Shown: in pieces, positions 48,277-59,847 of the stretch | Layout of the letters: each line of letters begins with the position of its first letter | Position numbering within the stretch: the stretch's first letter is position 1 | NCBI GenBank assembly: GCA_035048815.1 | Contig: JAUCBN010000022.1 | Coordinates: forward strand, 18,084,501 to 18,148,500 | Length of the DNA: 64,000 bases | Source: Abelmoschus esculentus | Taxonomy: Eukaryota; Streptophyta; Magnoliopsida; Malvales; Malvaceae | Reading direction: 5' to 3' | Notes under the pieces: model-generated | Told to the model about the DNA's origin: nothing | What the model saw: only the letters and a program-made list of their open reading frames with translations | Database searches by the model: none | Made by a program: the position numbers and the translations under genes

Positions 48277-48786
48277 GGCAAATATGGAAGTATATGTCAC
48301 GGGGTTAGAGTTTTGGTGCAGGGACTTTCACCCGTGCGGTACCTCAGGTCTCTCGTATATCCGAGGGTAAGCTTAGCCTTCTTGAAAATTAAAAATGTGT
48401 GTAAGGATATAAAGAGTGTGCTATAAAATTAGAGATTTTTTATTAAATTTGAAAACAAAAAATTAATAGATTCATAGATTCGATGGTTGATAATCAATAC
48501 TAAAATTAATTGTTGATCACCGATTAAAGGGATTGATCAAAACGAAAAACAATTGGGAGTGAAAGAATTTTTAAAATTATAAGGTACAAATATGATTGTT
48601 ATACGGTAAATATAAATAAATTTTATATTCTAAGAAAATATAAAATTAAAAAAATCAAACAAAAATCATAAATTTATTTTTAATTTGAATTTTTTAAATA
48701 TATCTTAAATATTTTTATTTTTAAATTAATGATTTAAATTGATTCATTAATTTGTATATTTTTTAGATATAAAACACAAAAGTTAA

Positions 48787-49221
48787 GAGAAATTATTCTA
48801 TGGACCGGTTCCACCACGTCATCCATGGTCTTTAAGAACAAAAAACAAATCCACGTCATCATTTTTTATACATCATATGCACACTCATAATTTTAATTTC
48901 CAAATCATCTCTATAAATAAAATATATTAAAATTAAAAAAATGATGACGTGGATTTGTTTTTTATTCTAAACCCTAAACCCTAATTCTAAACCCTAACCC
49001 TAACCCTAATCCCTAAACTCTAACCCTAAATCCTAAACCCTAATTAAAAAACAAATCCACGTCATCATTTTTTAATTTTAATATATTTTATTTAGAGAGA
49101 TGATTTGGAAATTAAAATTATGAGTGTGCAGATGATGTGTAAAAAATGATGACGTGGATTTGTTTTTTGTTCTTAAGGACCATGGATGACGTGGTGGAAC
49201 CGGTCCATAGAATAATTTCTC
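48787..49221. mobile_element. Mutator-like foldback MITE (CACGTCATC family), member 2
   Basis: Nearly perfect inverted arms of about 180 bases (GAGAAATTATTCTATGGACC...). They contain internal copies of AAATCCACGTCATCATTTTT that are themselves inverted. CAAAAGTTA on both sides (48777-48785 and 49222-49230) is a 9-bp target duplication. The uninterrupted site is seen upstream of the other F-box copies (for example around 45030). The short loop consists of telomere-like repeats. Confidence 0.9.
48966..49044. repeat. Telomere-like (CCCTAAA)n repeats in the loop of the foldback MITE
   Basis: About eleven units of CCCTAAA and close variants (CCCTAA, CCCTAAT). The plant telomere unit is CCCTAAA/TTTAGGG. 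The tract fills the space between the two inverted arms. Confidence 0.85.
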
Positions 49222-49464
49222 CAAAAGTTAGATAAATATTCGTTCTAACAATTCCTCTAGAATTTAATTACCATATAAGTTCTATTGGTACTTAAATTTT
49301 AATTAATCTAAGGAAAAACTTAAAATTAACATTTAAATTCAAGTCGGTTTAGAATTTGTTTACCCTTATAAATATGAAGTCTTAAACTAGGTTTTGGTTT
49401 ATGAGTTTCACATATACTTGCAGATAATACAAGTCCAACAAGAAGAGAACTAGTAGCAGCAGCG

Positions 49465-50596
49465 ATGAGTAGTCAACCCAATCCTATGGAATATGTCCCA
49501 GAAGATATTGTCTTGGAGTTTTATGTCGATTCAAATCCGTTTCGAAAGTGTGAAGAAATCTAATCTATGATTTCTATCTTGCGAAATTGCAACTGAACCA
49601 GTCTATAAAGTCCAAAAGACTAACATATGTTATGTGCCATTGGAACGATTTTCCTCGGAGGTTGGAGTTGGATTACGATTAATTGGTTCGTGAACACGAA
49701 GTGGAGCTGGTGGCGGAGGACTCGTCTTTTGGCCTGAAATTCAGCGGTAATGACTTGAAGATGAAGTTGTGGGGTTCGTGCAATGGCCTATTGTGTGTTT
49801 TTGCTTTGACTTGAAGATGAAGTTGTGGGGTTCGTGCAATGGCCTATTGTGTGTTTTTGCTTCTCCAAGAACCCTAGCCTTGGTCAACCCATCAACCAGA
49901 CAAACCAAGACAATTCTTTCCGATCAGGATCCCAAGATTATGCCCTATTTCGCCTCTATGTATCGAATTTTTGGCAGGTTTGGATACGATTCTATTAACG
50001 ATGATTAGAAGGTGGTGAACATTCACTGTCAGATCGACCACATGGCTACCGTAGTATATGTATACTCATTAAAAAATCGTGCATGGAGTCGCATCGAGGA
50101 CTTCCCTTACGATGGTCGGACAACAACCTACTTCGGAGGTACAGTGTCCACGTGAATGGATTTATCTACCGGATCACTGCCTATGGTTCAGAACCAACTC
50201 TCAGCATCACTGCTCTTGACCTAGATAAGCAGGAATTCTTAACGCCAATTTTCAATGACATAAACAGTCAGCTGTATATAATGGGAGGAAATCTTTGTTT
50301 AGGCCAGGATTGGTGTTTATCCATTAGAAGTTTATGAATTCTGGGTGATGGAAAACTATGGCGTCCTAGAGTCGTGGAGAAGAATAGGTTTAACACTCTA
50401 TTGTCGAACCGTGCCATCGGTGCTTGATATTCCGAGTAGTGAAGAAGCTTTGATCCTAACCAAGGGGAGTTTGTGTCTATATAATCACCGGAAGGGGAGT
50501 CTAAAGCCATTGACTCTGGGGAGAATTCCAGCAGGTTACACCAAGGCTTGGCTGAATTCTGGTTTTTCATATATGGAGAGCATAGTTGCAACGTAG
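49465..50596 (+). pseudogene. F-box/FBA copy 4, disabled
   Basis: It starts like the others (MSSQPNPMEYVPEDIV). A 25-base deletion near 49518 removes the centre of the F-box (the ILSRLPVKSL part) and shifts the frame. A TAA near 49680, a 56-base tandem duplication at 49751-49862, a TAG near 50007 and further small indels near 50130 and 50310 follow. The C terminus remains recognisable to a TAG at 50594-50596 (GVLESWRRIGLT, VPSVLDIPSSEEALIL). Confidence 0.88.
49751..49862 (+). repeat. 56-base tandem duplication inside F-box copy 4
   Basis: Two identical 56-base units start TGACTTGAAGATGAAG at 49751 and 49807. The unit length is not a multiple of three, so the duplication itself shifts the frame. 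Perfect identity means it is recent. Confidence 0.92.
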
Positions 50597-51180
50597 ACTG
50601 CAGGAAACATAAAATCTTCTCTAATTTGTTTAATTAATTAGTAGGAAAAAATATGATTTTGTTTAACTTTATATATTTTTTAATATATGGATAATTCTAT
50701 TATTGATGTATTTTGTTTAATTCAATAATTTTATATAAACCAAAGTCTAAATAATAATCGAGATAATTGTTTTACTGATTTGAATTATTAATTTAAATAT
50801 TTTTTATATATTATATTAATAATTTAATTTTACACTTTTCAAAAATTTTAAATTTTCGTATAATTTTATGAAAAACATGTGTGGCCGCCTTTAACTTGAT
50901 TTTTTTTATCGATTTTTCCTTTTTAATTATAAGTTTAATTGTATGATAAATCATAAATTTGAATGTTCCTTTAATATCATAGGTCAATATTCATGCGTCG
51001 TCGAACATAGACAATATTATTATATATTTATAACCTTTAAACTCTATGTCTTGGACTATAACTTTTAACCTTAAAATTAGAGTATTTATGAAAATTTTTA
51101 GTTTCTACTGTTAGTGTATAGGATAATAATTCTTTCTTTTAAGGGGTATGGATGCTTTTTAAATGTTTTTTTTATATTCT

Positions 51181-51872
51181 TTTACTCCAGTGGTCACTAA
51201 GTTTTTAGGGTGCATTCAGTTTGGTCATTAAACTTTTAAAATTTTTATTTAAGTCACCCAATTTTAGTCTACTTTCATTTTGATCCATTCTATTAAGTCT
51301 CATTAAAGAGTTTTAACCGACATGTTAATTTTCTCTCTTTTCTTGATATGTTTTTCCTCGTAACGGGTTGAGTGGATCAAAAACAAATCACTGTATTTTT
51401 CCTCTGGTCAGGGATGAAGTTAGGATTTAATGTTTGGAGGGGCAAGAGTCTATTAAAACTGTAATTTGAAAATTTTGGAGGGAAAAAACCCTTATTTGAT
51501 TAACATTTAAACTAGAAGGGACTAAAAACACAATTATACCAAAAATTTGAGAGGGGCAACATCCCCTTCCACCCTATGAATACTGAGTAACTCCGTCCCT
51601 TCTTCCGATCGAGTCTTAAACCATCTTTTAGGTTACAAATATCCATTCATGATTGAGTTAACAACTAAGTTTACCCAAATAAGTTACTCAGGAACTACCC
51701 TTTGCTGTGTGTAGTGGTAAATCTCTTGCTCTACTACAGAGTTGACAGGAGATTACAGGTGGGACCAAAATAGAAATGGATTAAAAGTTGGATGACTATA
51801 ATAAAAAAATTAAAAATTTGATGACTAAATGAATATGTCCTAAAAGTTCAATGACCATTAGTGTACTTTTAC
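51181..51872. mobile_element. Inverted-repeat element of unknown superfamily
   Basis: The left end TTTACTCCAGTGGTCACTAA... and the right end ...CAATGACCATTAGTGTACTTTTACC are imperfect inverted repeats over about 100 bases (TGGTCATTAAACTTTTAAAA against its complement). A partial relative of one end lies at about 55960-56030 (ATCAATGATCACTAAATTTT). Exact ends and target duplication are not clear. Confidence 0.55.
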
Positions 51873-52657
51873 CCTAAATTTTAAATACTTGACCAAAATG
51901 CATATATTATTCGAAAGTAATCAACCAATTAAATATTTTTATTTTTTATTTATATTTTTATCAAGTGAATATTTATTTGATAAATAATTATTTTTAAATT
52001 TAATTTATATTGATATTAGTGAAGTTTTACTTGATAAAAATGAGATTAAAAAATTAATGAAATAGATACATTTAATTAATTAGTCTTATAGTTGACGTGA
52101 TGAGAATGAACTATGATATAATTTTTCATTATAACCACGGTTATACTATTAAAAAATAAAAACCGATTGAATTAATCAAATTTTGTTTATTTCGGTTAAT
52201 AATTGTTAAAAGTCTTTGATTAAATTTAATTAATTATTAAAATTTTAAAATTATAATTAATATAATTTAAAATAAATAAATTAATTATTAATCAAATTGA
52301 TCGGTTAAAAATCTGAATCATAAAATAATATTTTGGATTATGTCAACAGGCATGCTATATTTTTCAGACTCGTTTTGGTTATTGATATGAATTTGACGTA
52401 AAAAATATTTGGATTTAGACTTTCGGATTTGGATTTTGGATATTTTATTAAATTGAAGTTGAATTTTTTAAAGAATTCGATTATTAATTGGATTAAATTT
52501 AAATTTTATAAAATTTGATCCAAATCCGATCCATTGCTATCCCTAATTACCTAAGAATATAGCCAACGAATATAGCAATGTAGATGGAAGGGTGAAGCAA
52601 AAAAATAGATTATAGTATTAAAATTTTAAATGAGTTGAAATAAATGGAGAACCTAAG

Positions 52658-53026
52658 AGAATATTGTTTTGAGATATTTAGTTTTAAAAGATATAGTTTT
52701 TTTTAAAAAAATTTATTTACAATAATATTATTGTTACGGTTTAAATTAGAAAATGGATAAATTATAATTCGTCTTTAAACAATATTTTATTTAAAAAAAA
52801 TTAAAAAACGGATGAATTACAATCCGCCATGTTCTCAGACACCGTTTAAAGATGGATTATAATACATCTATCTTTAAATATTTTAATTATTTAGGGGTTA
52901 AACCTTGTTAAAGGGCTGATTATAATCTATTTGTTTTTTATTTGAATAGTAATAAGCAATGTTGTTGAAAATAATTCAGAAAAAACATATTTTATAAAAA
53001 TAAAAAATCTCAAAATAGTATTCTTT
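52658..53026. repeat. Imperfect inverted repeat (foldback-like)
   Basis: The left arm (GAATATTGTTTTGAGATATT) pairs with the right arm (AATCTCAAAATAGTATTC). The inside has repeated GGATTATAAT / GGATGAATTACAATCC strings. It may be a degraded MITE similar in design to the one at 40390-40766. Confidence 0.45.
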
Positions 53027-54185
53027 TAATTTCGTCGAAATAAATAATGTGTTAAATTTTTTAAGAAGACTTAATACTATTTCTAAAGTAATATTTTTTA
53101 GAATTATATTTATTTTATTTTTAAGAGATAAGATTAAGTTATACAATATAAAATTTTTACATATTTTTTAGATCGTTTGATAAAGAAAATAGATGACTCA
53201 TATTAACTCATTATTTTTAAGTGATAATTTTTACGTAACCAACTGTTAATCTGACTTATTTGTTTCTATCATCCGATGATTCTAAAATTATATAAAACTT
53301 AAAAAAAAAATACACTATTTAACTTGATTTTGTTATATTTTTTAATATTTTATATAAAATTTCCTTAATTTTTTTTTAAAAAATTCCACAGTGATAGATG
53401 ATAAAGCAATGATGAAAATAACTAAATCAATGGTCGCCTCCATAATAGGTGATTAATTTATCAATAAACTAAATTTCAATAGTTATATAAAAATAATATA
53501 TTTTTTATGAAATAAAAATAATATAAAACAAATAAAAATAAAATAAAATCTAATTATTATATAAATTCTTTTGGTATTAAAATTTTAATTAAATAAAAAA
53601 ACTTAAATTAATATTTTAATTAAAATTTTTAATTATATATTAAATATATTTAAATTATTTTTATTTTTAAATTAAATATTTAAATTGATTCATGAATTTG
53701 TATACATGTTTTTTTTAGATAAATGGTTAAATTTTATTCATCCTAAAGGAATCTAATAAAAAAACTAACAAACAGACCAATCTCAAAATTATAAAAAAAA
53801 AAAACTATACAATATCCCACCGGATGAATCTCGTGTAAGTTTGCATCCAAGAAACTTCAAACGAATATCAAACGAATTTGTATATTTCCATACCTGTGTT
53901 GAGCACGAAATTTTGAGATAGAAAATACAAAAGTTAGATAATTAATCCCTTCAATAATTCCTATATAATTTAATTATCCTATAAGTTCTATTGTTATTTA
54001 AATTTTAATTAATCAAGTAAAAACTTAAAATTAATACTTTAATTCAAATCGGTTTAGGATTTGTTTGTCTATCAATATGAAGTCTTAAACTAGGGTTTGG
54101 CTTATAAGTTTCACATATACTTGCAGGTAATATAAGTTCAACAAGAAGATAACATGTAGGAGCAGCGAGTAGTTAATCAAATCCT

Positions 54186-55240
54186 ATGGAACATGTATCA
54201 GAGGATATTGTCGTGGAGATTCTTTCTAAATTACCTGTTAAATCTCTATGTCGATTCAAATGCGTTTCGAAAGAATGGCAAAACCTAATCTATGATCCCT
54301 ACTTTGTGAAATTGCAATTAGACCAGTCTATTAAGTCTAAGAAACTGACATATATTATGTGCCGTTGAAACGATTTTACTCGGAGGTTGGAGTTGAATTA
54401 CGATTCGTTGGTCAGTGGACACGAAGCGAAGCCTGTGGCAGAGAACTCGTCGTTCGGCCTGAAATTCAGCGATAATGACTTGCATATGAATTTATGGGGT
54501 TCATGCAATGGCTTGTTGTGTGTTTTTGCTTTTCCAAGATCCCTGGCCTTGGTCAATCTATCGACCAGACAAACCAAGACAATTCTTTCCCATCATGATC
54601 CCAACTTTACCCCCGGTTTCAACTCTATGCATCCGAATTATAATAGATTTGGATACGATTCTGTTAACGATGATATAAGGTAGTGAACATCAACCATCGG
54701 AACGACCACATCGCTGCCGTATGGAGTCGTATCGGGGACTTGCCTCACAATAGTCGGACAAAAACCTACATCCGAGGTTACAGTGTCCAGATGAATGGAT
54801 TTATCTATTGGATCACTGCTTACGGTTCTGAACCATCTCTCAGCATCACTTCTCTTGACCTAAGTAAGCAAGAATTCTCAAGGATCCCAACACCAATTTC
54901 CAAAGATTTCAATAGTCAGCTGTATGGAATGGGAGGAAATCTTTGTATAAGGATTGGTGTTTATCCATTAGAAGCATATGACTTCTGGTTGATGGAAAAC
55001 TATGGCGTCCTAGAGTCGTGGAGAAGAATCGGTTTAATACTCTATTGTCACACTGAGCCATCGATGCTCGATATTCCAAGTAGTGAAGAATCTTTGATCC
55101 TAACCGAGGGGAGTTTGTTTCTATATAATCACCGAAAGGGGAGTCTAAAGTTAGTGACTCTTGGGAGAATTCCGGCAGGTTACACCAAGGCTTTGCTGAA
55201 TTCTGGTTTTTTATATATGAAGAGCATAGTTGCATTGTAG
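54186..55240 (+). pseudogene. F-box/FBA copy 5, disabled
   Basis: The family start codon is lost (GCGAGTAGTTAATC where others have GCGATGAGTAGGCA), so the first ATG is the one of MEHVSEDIVVEILSKLP. A TGA at 54366-54368 replaces the Trp of CRW, a one-base loss near 54673 (GATGATATAAGG) shifts the frame, and about 30 bases (the VYVYSLKNRA part) are missing near 54720. The rest is well preserved to a TAG at 55238-55240 (SQLYGMGGNLCIRIGVYPLE, GVLESWRRIG). Confidence 0.88.
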
Positions 55241-56237
55241 ACCGCAGGGAACAGAATCTTTTCTAATTTATTTGCTTAGTAGGAAAAAAATACTATTTTT
55301 TTAATGTTATATGTAATTTATGATCTAATTTCGCAATTTTTTTTAAATTTTAAATTTTTATATAATTTTATTTAGTATAAAAGTTTAATCTTTGCGTAAA
55401 ATTATGTTGTTTTTTTATAATTTTTCCTTTTTAATTCTATGTTTAATTGTAATAAATTTAGAATATCCGACGAAAATGTATTAAAAAGGAATAGTCAATG
55501 AAAATAACAATGTAGATGGGAGAGATTAAGTCGGAAAATTTAGATTGCATGTTAAAATTTTAAATGAGTGAAGGCAATTGATAAGTGTTAATTTTTTTAG
55601 GGCCATCATTTGATACATTGATGGTGAAAATTAAAAAAATATTATAAGTATTTTAATTTTAGGATTAGGGTTTAGGATATAGGTTTTGAATTTAAAGATG
55701 GTGGTTGAAATTTATAGTTTAAGGTTATAATTTAGGGTTTGTAGATTAAACTCTAAATCCTAACCCCATATTACCGTACCATCTAAACCTTAAATTCTAA
55801 ACTATTACACTTAAACCTCTAAACCTTACACCATAAATTACGACCTTAAACTCTAAAACTAAGACACTTGTTAAAACTTTTAATTTCCAGTGCCGATGCA
55901 TAAGGTAATAATCTTTTCTTTTAAGGGGGTGTTAATATTTTCTTAAAATGTTTTTGATATTATTTTACATCAATGATCACTAAATTTTTAAGGTGCGCTC
56001 AATTCAATCATTAAATTTTTAAGGTAAATTAATATCGATGAACCATTTAAGTTTGAGGAACAAGGGAGGACGGCTTCATATTTTACATGTGAAAAAGGGT
56101 TTTGAAAATGACACTACACCAAGACCTAAAGTTCTCTTCCCTCTTCTCCAAACGGGGTTGTTGCTCAAATCCCTCGTCTCTCCATTGAAGAAACTCTGGT
56201 TTCCTCGACATTCGATTCAAAAGAAGAGTATACCGAT
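55241..56237. other. 3' flank of F-box copy 5 with degenerate telomere-like motifs
   Basis: AT-rich. At 55660-55860 are scattered TTTAGGG-like and CCCTAAA-like words, changing orientation near the middle, which suggests a decayed palindromic element. A 70-codon + frame at 56038-56250 has no recognisable domain. Confidence 0.4.
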
Positions 56238-56765
56238 TAGGGGTGAATAAAACTCGACTCAACTTGAAAAAATCGAATAATTCGACTCGACTCGAGGCGA
56301 AAATACTCGACTCGTTTTGACTCGACTTGAAATTTCATAAATTCAACTCGACTCGAAAAAATTTCAAATAAAGTTCGAGTTGTAAAACAGAAATTCGAAT
56401 AACTCGAAATTTTTTAATAATTGAAGGAATTATTTTTAAATTTGAGATGAATCTCTCATTTTTTTATGATATATATACATTGATATATAAAAATATATAT
56501 GAAAAAATAAAAAGAAATATATATATTATATGATTAGATAAAGTCGTTTAAATTAGAATCAAATCGTACTATAATATTATAAATAATAACAATTAAATAT
56601 TTATAGAAACTTGAAAACTCGATTTGACTCGACTCAAAATTCTTAAACTCGACTCGACTTGAAAAAATTTCAAATAAAATTTGAGTTATAAAATATGACT
56701 CGTCAATTCGAATAATTCAAAATTTTTGACTCAATTTAATTCGATTCGATCGAATACTCACCCTA
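56238..56765. mobile_element. hAT-type MITE, complete member of the family split at 23.6/30.6 kb
   Basis: It starts TAGGGGTGAATAAAACTCG and ends CGAATACTCACCCTA, with many ACTCGACTCGA motifs. Flanks ATACCGAT (56230-56237) and ACACAGAT (56766-56773) agree at 6 of 8. It is 528 bp. Its internal sequence aligns in reverse with 23558-23728 plus 30217-30564. Confidence 0.75.
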
Positions 56766-57636
56766 ACACAGATGACCCATCACCACATTTATTTCTGGTA
56801 TTCTTCCCGTGCGTTCGTGTATATATGTTTGTTTGTATTTATATTTTCGTTTCATTAAATTTGTTGTCATAGGCAGATGGATATACATTTTATGTGTGGA
56901 TGTGAAATCCTGCCCTTATGAAGATGTGCATGCATGTGTTATGCTCCATGCTAGTCGAAAATGATGTTGAAACATAGTATAATCTAGTATTAATATTGAA
57001 TTTATTAGATCGTTGGGTACCTATTGGACCGATTTTGAACACCCCTACATGTATATATATAGAGATTTTGTAAAATTATTTAATTTTTAATATTTTATTT
57101 AAATTTTAATTGTTTTATATTTTATATTAGAATAAAATTACATTTCATATATATATATATATACTTGATAGGTTATATGCCATGTCATTTAAAATATATT
57201 ATCATATGCATATGATATATCATCGTCGTTAAATTTTTAACGGTTCAGTCATTGTACTAGTCAAAAAATAAGATATTTATCAAAAAAAAAATTATAGGTT
57301 AAGTGCTAAATTTATTCCAAAAAAAGAATAAGGGTCAAAATGATAAAAATTATAAACGTTAAGGATTAAAATTATCCTTATACCTTTTTAAAAAGATATA
57401 GATTAAAGGTTAAATTTATCTTAAAAAATGAATACTAAAATGATAAAAATCATAAACGTTAAGGATTAAAATTACCTTTATACCTTCTTTACCACTGAGA
57501 CTACTTCACGGATTCTCAACGGTTTTTAGGATGCCTTTTACCATATACACATTACTATAATGACAAACATTTAACTTAGCATTTATTTTATTTTTCTTTT
57601 TATTATTTATATATTAATATATAATGCAACATATTA
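56766..57636. other. Intergenic DNA with a diverged tandem repeat
   Basis: At about 57291-57490 a segment of about 105 bases occurs twice (AAACGTTAAGGATTAAAATT in both). From 57518 the sequence is the tail of the duplicated F-box unit also seen at 23225. No gene recognised. Confidence 0.45.
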
Positions 57637-59130
57637 ATGGATGAGTTTACCACATGTGACGAACACCGTTGAACATTATTATTATTGAACACTGTTAAAT
57701 ATTATTAAACTAATTAATAAAAATTAAAAATTTGAAGGATTCAATATACAATTAATAATTATTTTTTAAAAAAAATCAATTAAATTAAATTTATTTCCAG
57801 TTAAAATTTAGAATTTTTTAAATAAGGAAAAACTACATATTTATTACCTCAATTATTTTTGTATTTCTATTTTGGTACTCAAAATAATTTTTTTAATAAA
57901 ATTGCACCTAACGTTACACATTATTTTTATTTTGATACCCTGATTATTAAAAATAAAATGAAACAATAATGTTGCTCGGTTAAATAACAATTTTAGTCTC
58001 TAAAACTTATACAATCTACCAATTTATTTTGCAATATTATCAATTTAAATATTATGTTTAATTTTTAGATTAAAGTATAAATTCTTTCTTCTTCGGTTCA
58101 AAGTATAAAAATTAGATATCGAACATCTTTTTTATTGTCAGTATAATTTTCTAAAAATTTTCATCTATTTTTTTATTTTCTTCGAAAATAATATTGGCTT
58201 GAATAACAATAAAAAAGTAAAATATAAAAAAGTAAAAATCAACTAAAAGCTACAATAACAAGAAGCGAAAAAAATTCCACCGTACTATATTAACCGATTT
58301 CACAATGATGTCGGGTTTCTTCTAAATTAAAATTAAATTAAATTAATATTCATTTTTTAACTAAAAAAATATTCTTTGCCTTAAGGGTTTTAAGCAAAGA
58401 TAACTTTTTCTTTCTAAAAATTCTTTAAACCAATGGTATTCTGTATATTTTTCTTTGTTTTATTCTGGGTTTTTTCAACCAATCAAAACATTCTGTTTAA
58501 TTTTATTTTTTAACGTGTAAGACTTAATTTGTTTTGCGATATTTTTGAATTTTTTAATAATTGTTTTTCTTATGGTTTTATATTTTTTTTATTTTATTCT
58601 AAAGTTGAAAGCTTTTGATTATAAATGCTTCGATAATATACTGAAAATAAAAGACGCTCTCTGGTGATTGTAGGTCTTTGTCAAGACTAAAAAAATCGAG
58701 GCTTACTTTAACTAAAAATTAAAAATAATGTTTAAACGGAATAAAATGATAGATTGTATAAATTTTAGGGATTAAAATTTTTATTTCATTGAGCAACGTC
58801 TTTATATTTATTTATTTATAACTGTTAAGGTACAAAAATAAAAATAATGTGTAACGTTAGGTACACCATTTTATTAAAAAAATTAATTTGAGTGCCGAAA
58901 TAAAAACACAAAAATAAGTGATATACTAAATATATAGTTTATCCTTATTTAAAAAATTAAATTTTAATATATATAAAAATAAATTTAATTTAATTAATTT
59001 CTTAAAAATAATTATTAATTATATATCAAGTCCTTAAGATTTTTTTTTTATTAACTAATTTAATAGTGTTCATTAGCGTTCAACGATAGTAGTGTTCAAC
59101 AATATTCGATGTCCATCATAGAATTTTCCT
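57637..59130. mobile_element. 1.5-kb insertion with long terminal inverted repeats
   Basis: The homologous, uninterrupted sequence at 23333-23345 shows the empty site. The ends are long imperfect inverted repeats: GTTGAACACTGTTAAATATT and ATTAATAATTATTTTTTAAA near the left, with their complements near 58990-59110. An inner pair (TACCTCAATTATTTTTGTAT against TAAAAACACAAAAATAAGTG) extends the symmetry to about 300 bases per side. A TTA at both borders may be a 3-bp target duplication, which would suggest PIF/Harbinger, but this is weak. No transposase. Confidence 0.62.
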
Positions 59131-59847
59131 TTAAATTAATATTTTTATTATATATTTGAAGTTAGTAATTTTTACCATATCCATATTTTTTAAATTAATA
59201 CACATTAATATATTATTTTATATATAAGTATATTTATACATACTTTTTCTAGTTATTACTAATATGGTTATCAGTCTTTTTTTTTTTAAATAACCCTTTG
59301 AACTTTATTTAAAACATAAAAAACCAATATAAAGATAATTTTCGACCCGACCAAAACAACATAATATGCACACAATATAAAGATTAATAATTTTCTTTTA
59401 AATCAACTCAAAATGAGAAAATAGATAAATATATAAAAAATAGTACAAAACATTTAAGACAACTCAAACATGACATAACGCACAATTAAGTGTATGTTAA
59501 TTTTTTTATTACTCTTTTAATTTTCAAGGTCTTGCCTTGATTAATAAGACCGACCTGTATCGCATATCTAACTTTAGTGAATGCGTCTCCCATTAAAGAT
59601 TTTCTACGAATGCAACGTTTTGAATCTGATACTTGCTTAAATAAAACCAAACTGCTTAATAATTAAACAAATCTCTGTCGGTTACGTGTATGTTAAGTCG
59701 CAAACTCCGAACATAGACCGTAAAATCTTGGCAATTAATAGCTTTCTAATAAATAAAAAAGAACAAAAATTTGGTCTGCAGTAAGGGGCAGACATTGTTG
59801 TACAGATCTCTGAACTGTAAACACAGTTGCAACTTGCAACTGAATAA
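59131..59847. other. 3' flank of the helicase gene
   Basis: The segment 59131-59320 is the second half of the duplicated F-box unit tail. The segment 59445-59847 is the helicase 3' flank, also present at 34190-34588. It probably contains the helicase 3' UTR. Confidence 0.5.

Larger units (their letters stand above)
50597..54185. other. Gene-free AT-rich DNA between F-box copies 4 and 5
   Basis: The first 550 bases match the flank of copy 2. Two inverted-repeat elements lie within (51181-51872 and 52658-53026). From about 53880 on, the sequence is the upstream region of F-box copy 5. No gene recognised. Confidence 0.5.

Noticed and set aside
48966..49044. A true telomere or chromosome end
   Set aside because: The tract is only about 80 bases, degenerate, and lies within a MITE with target duplication.
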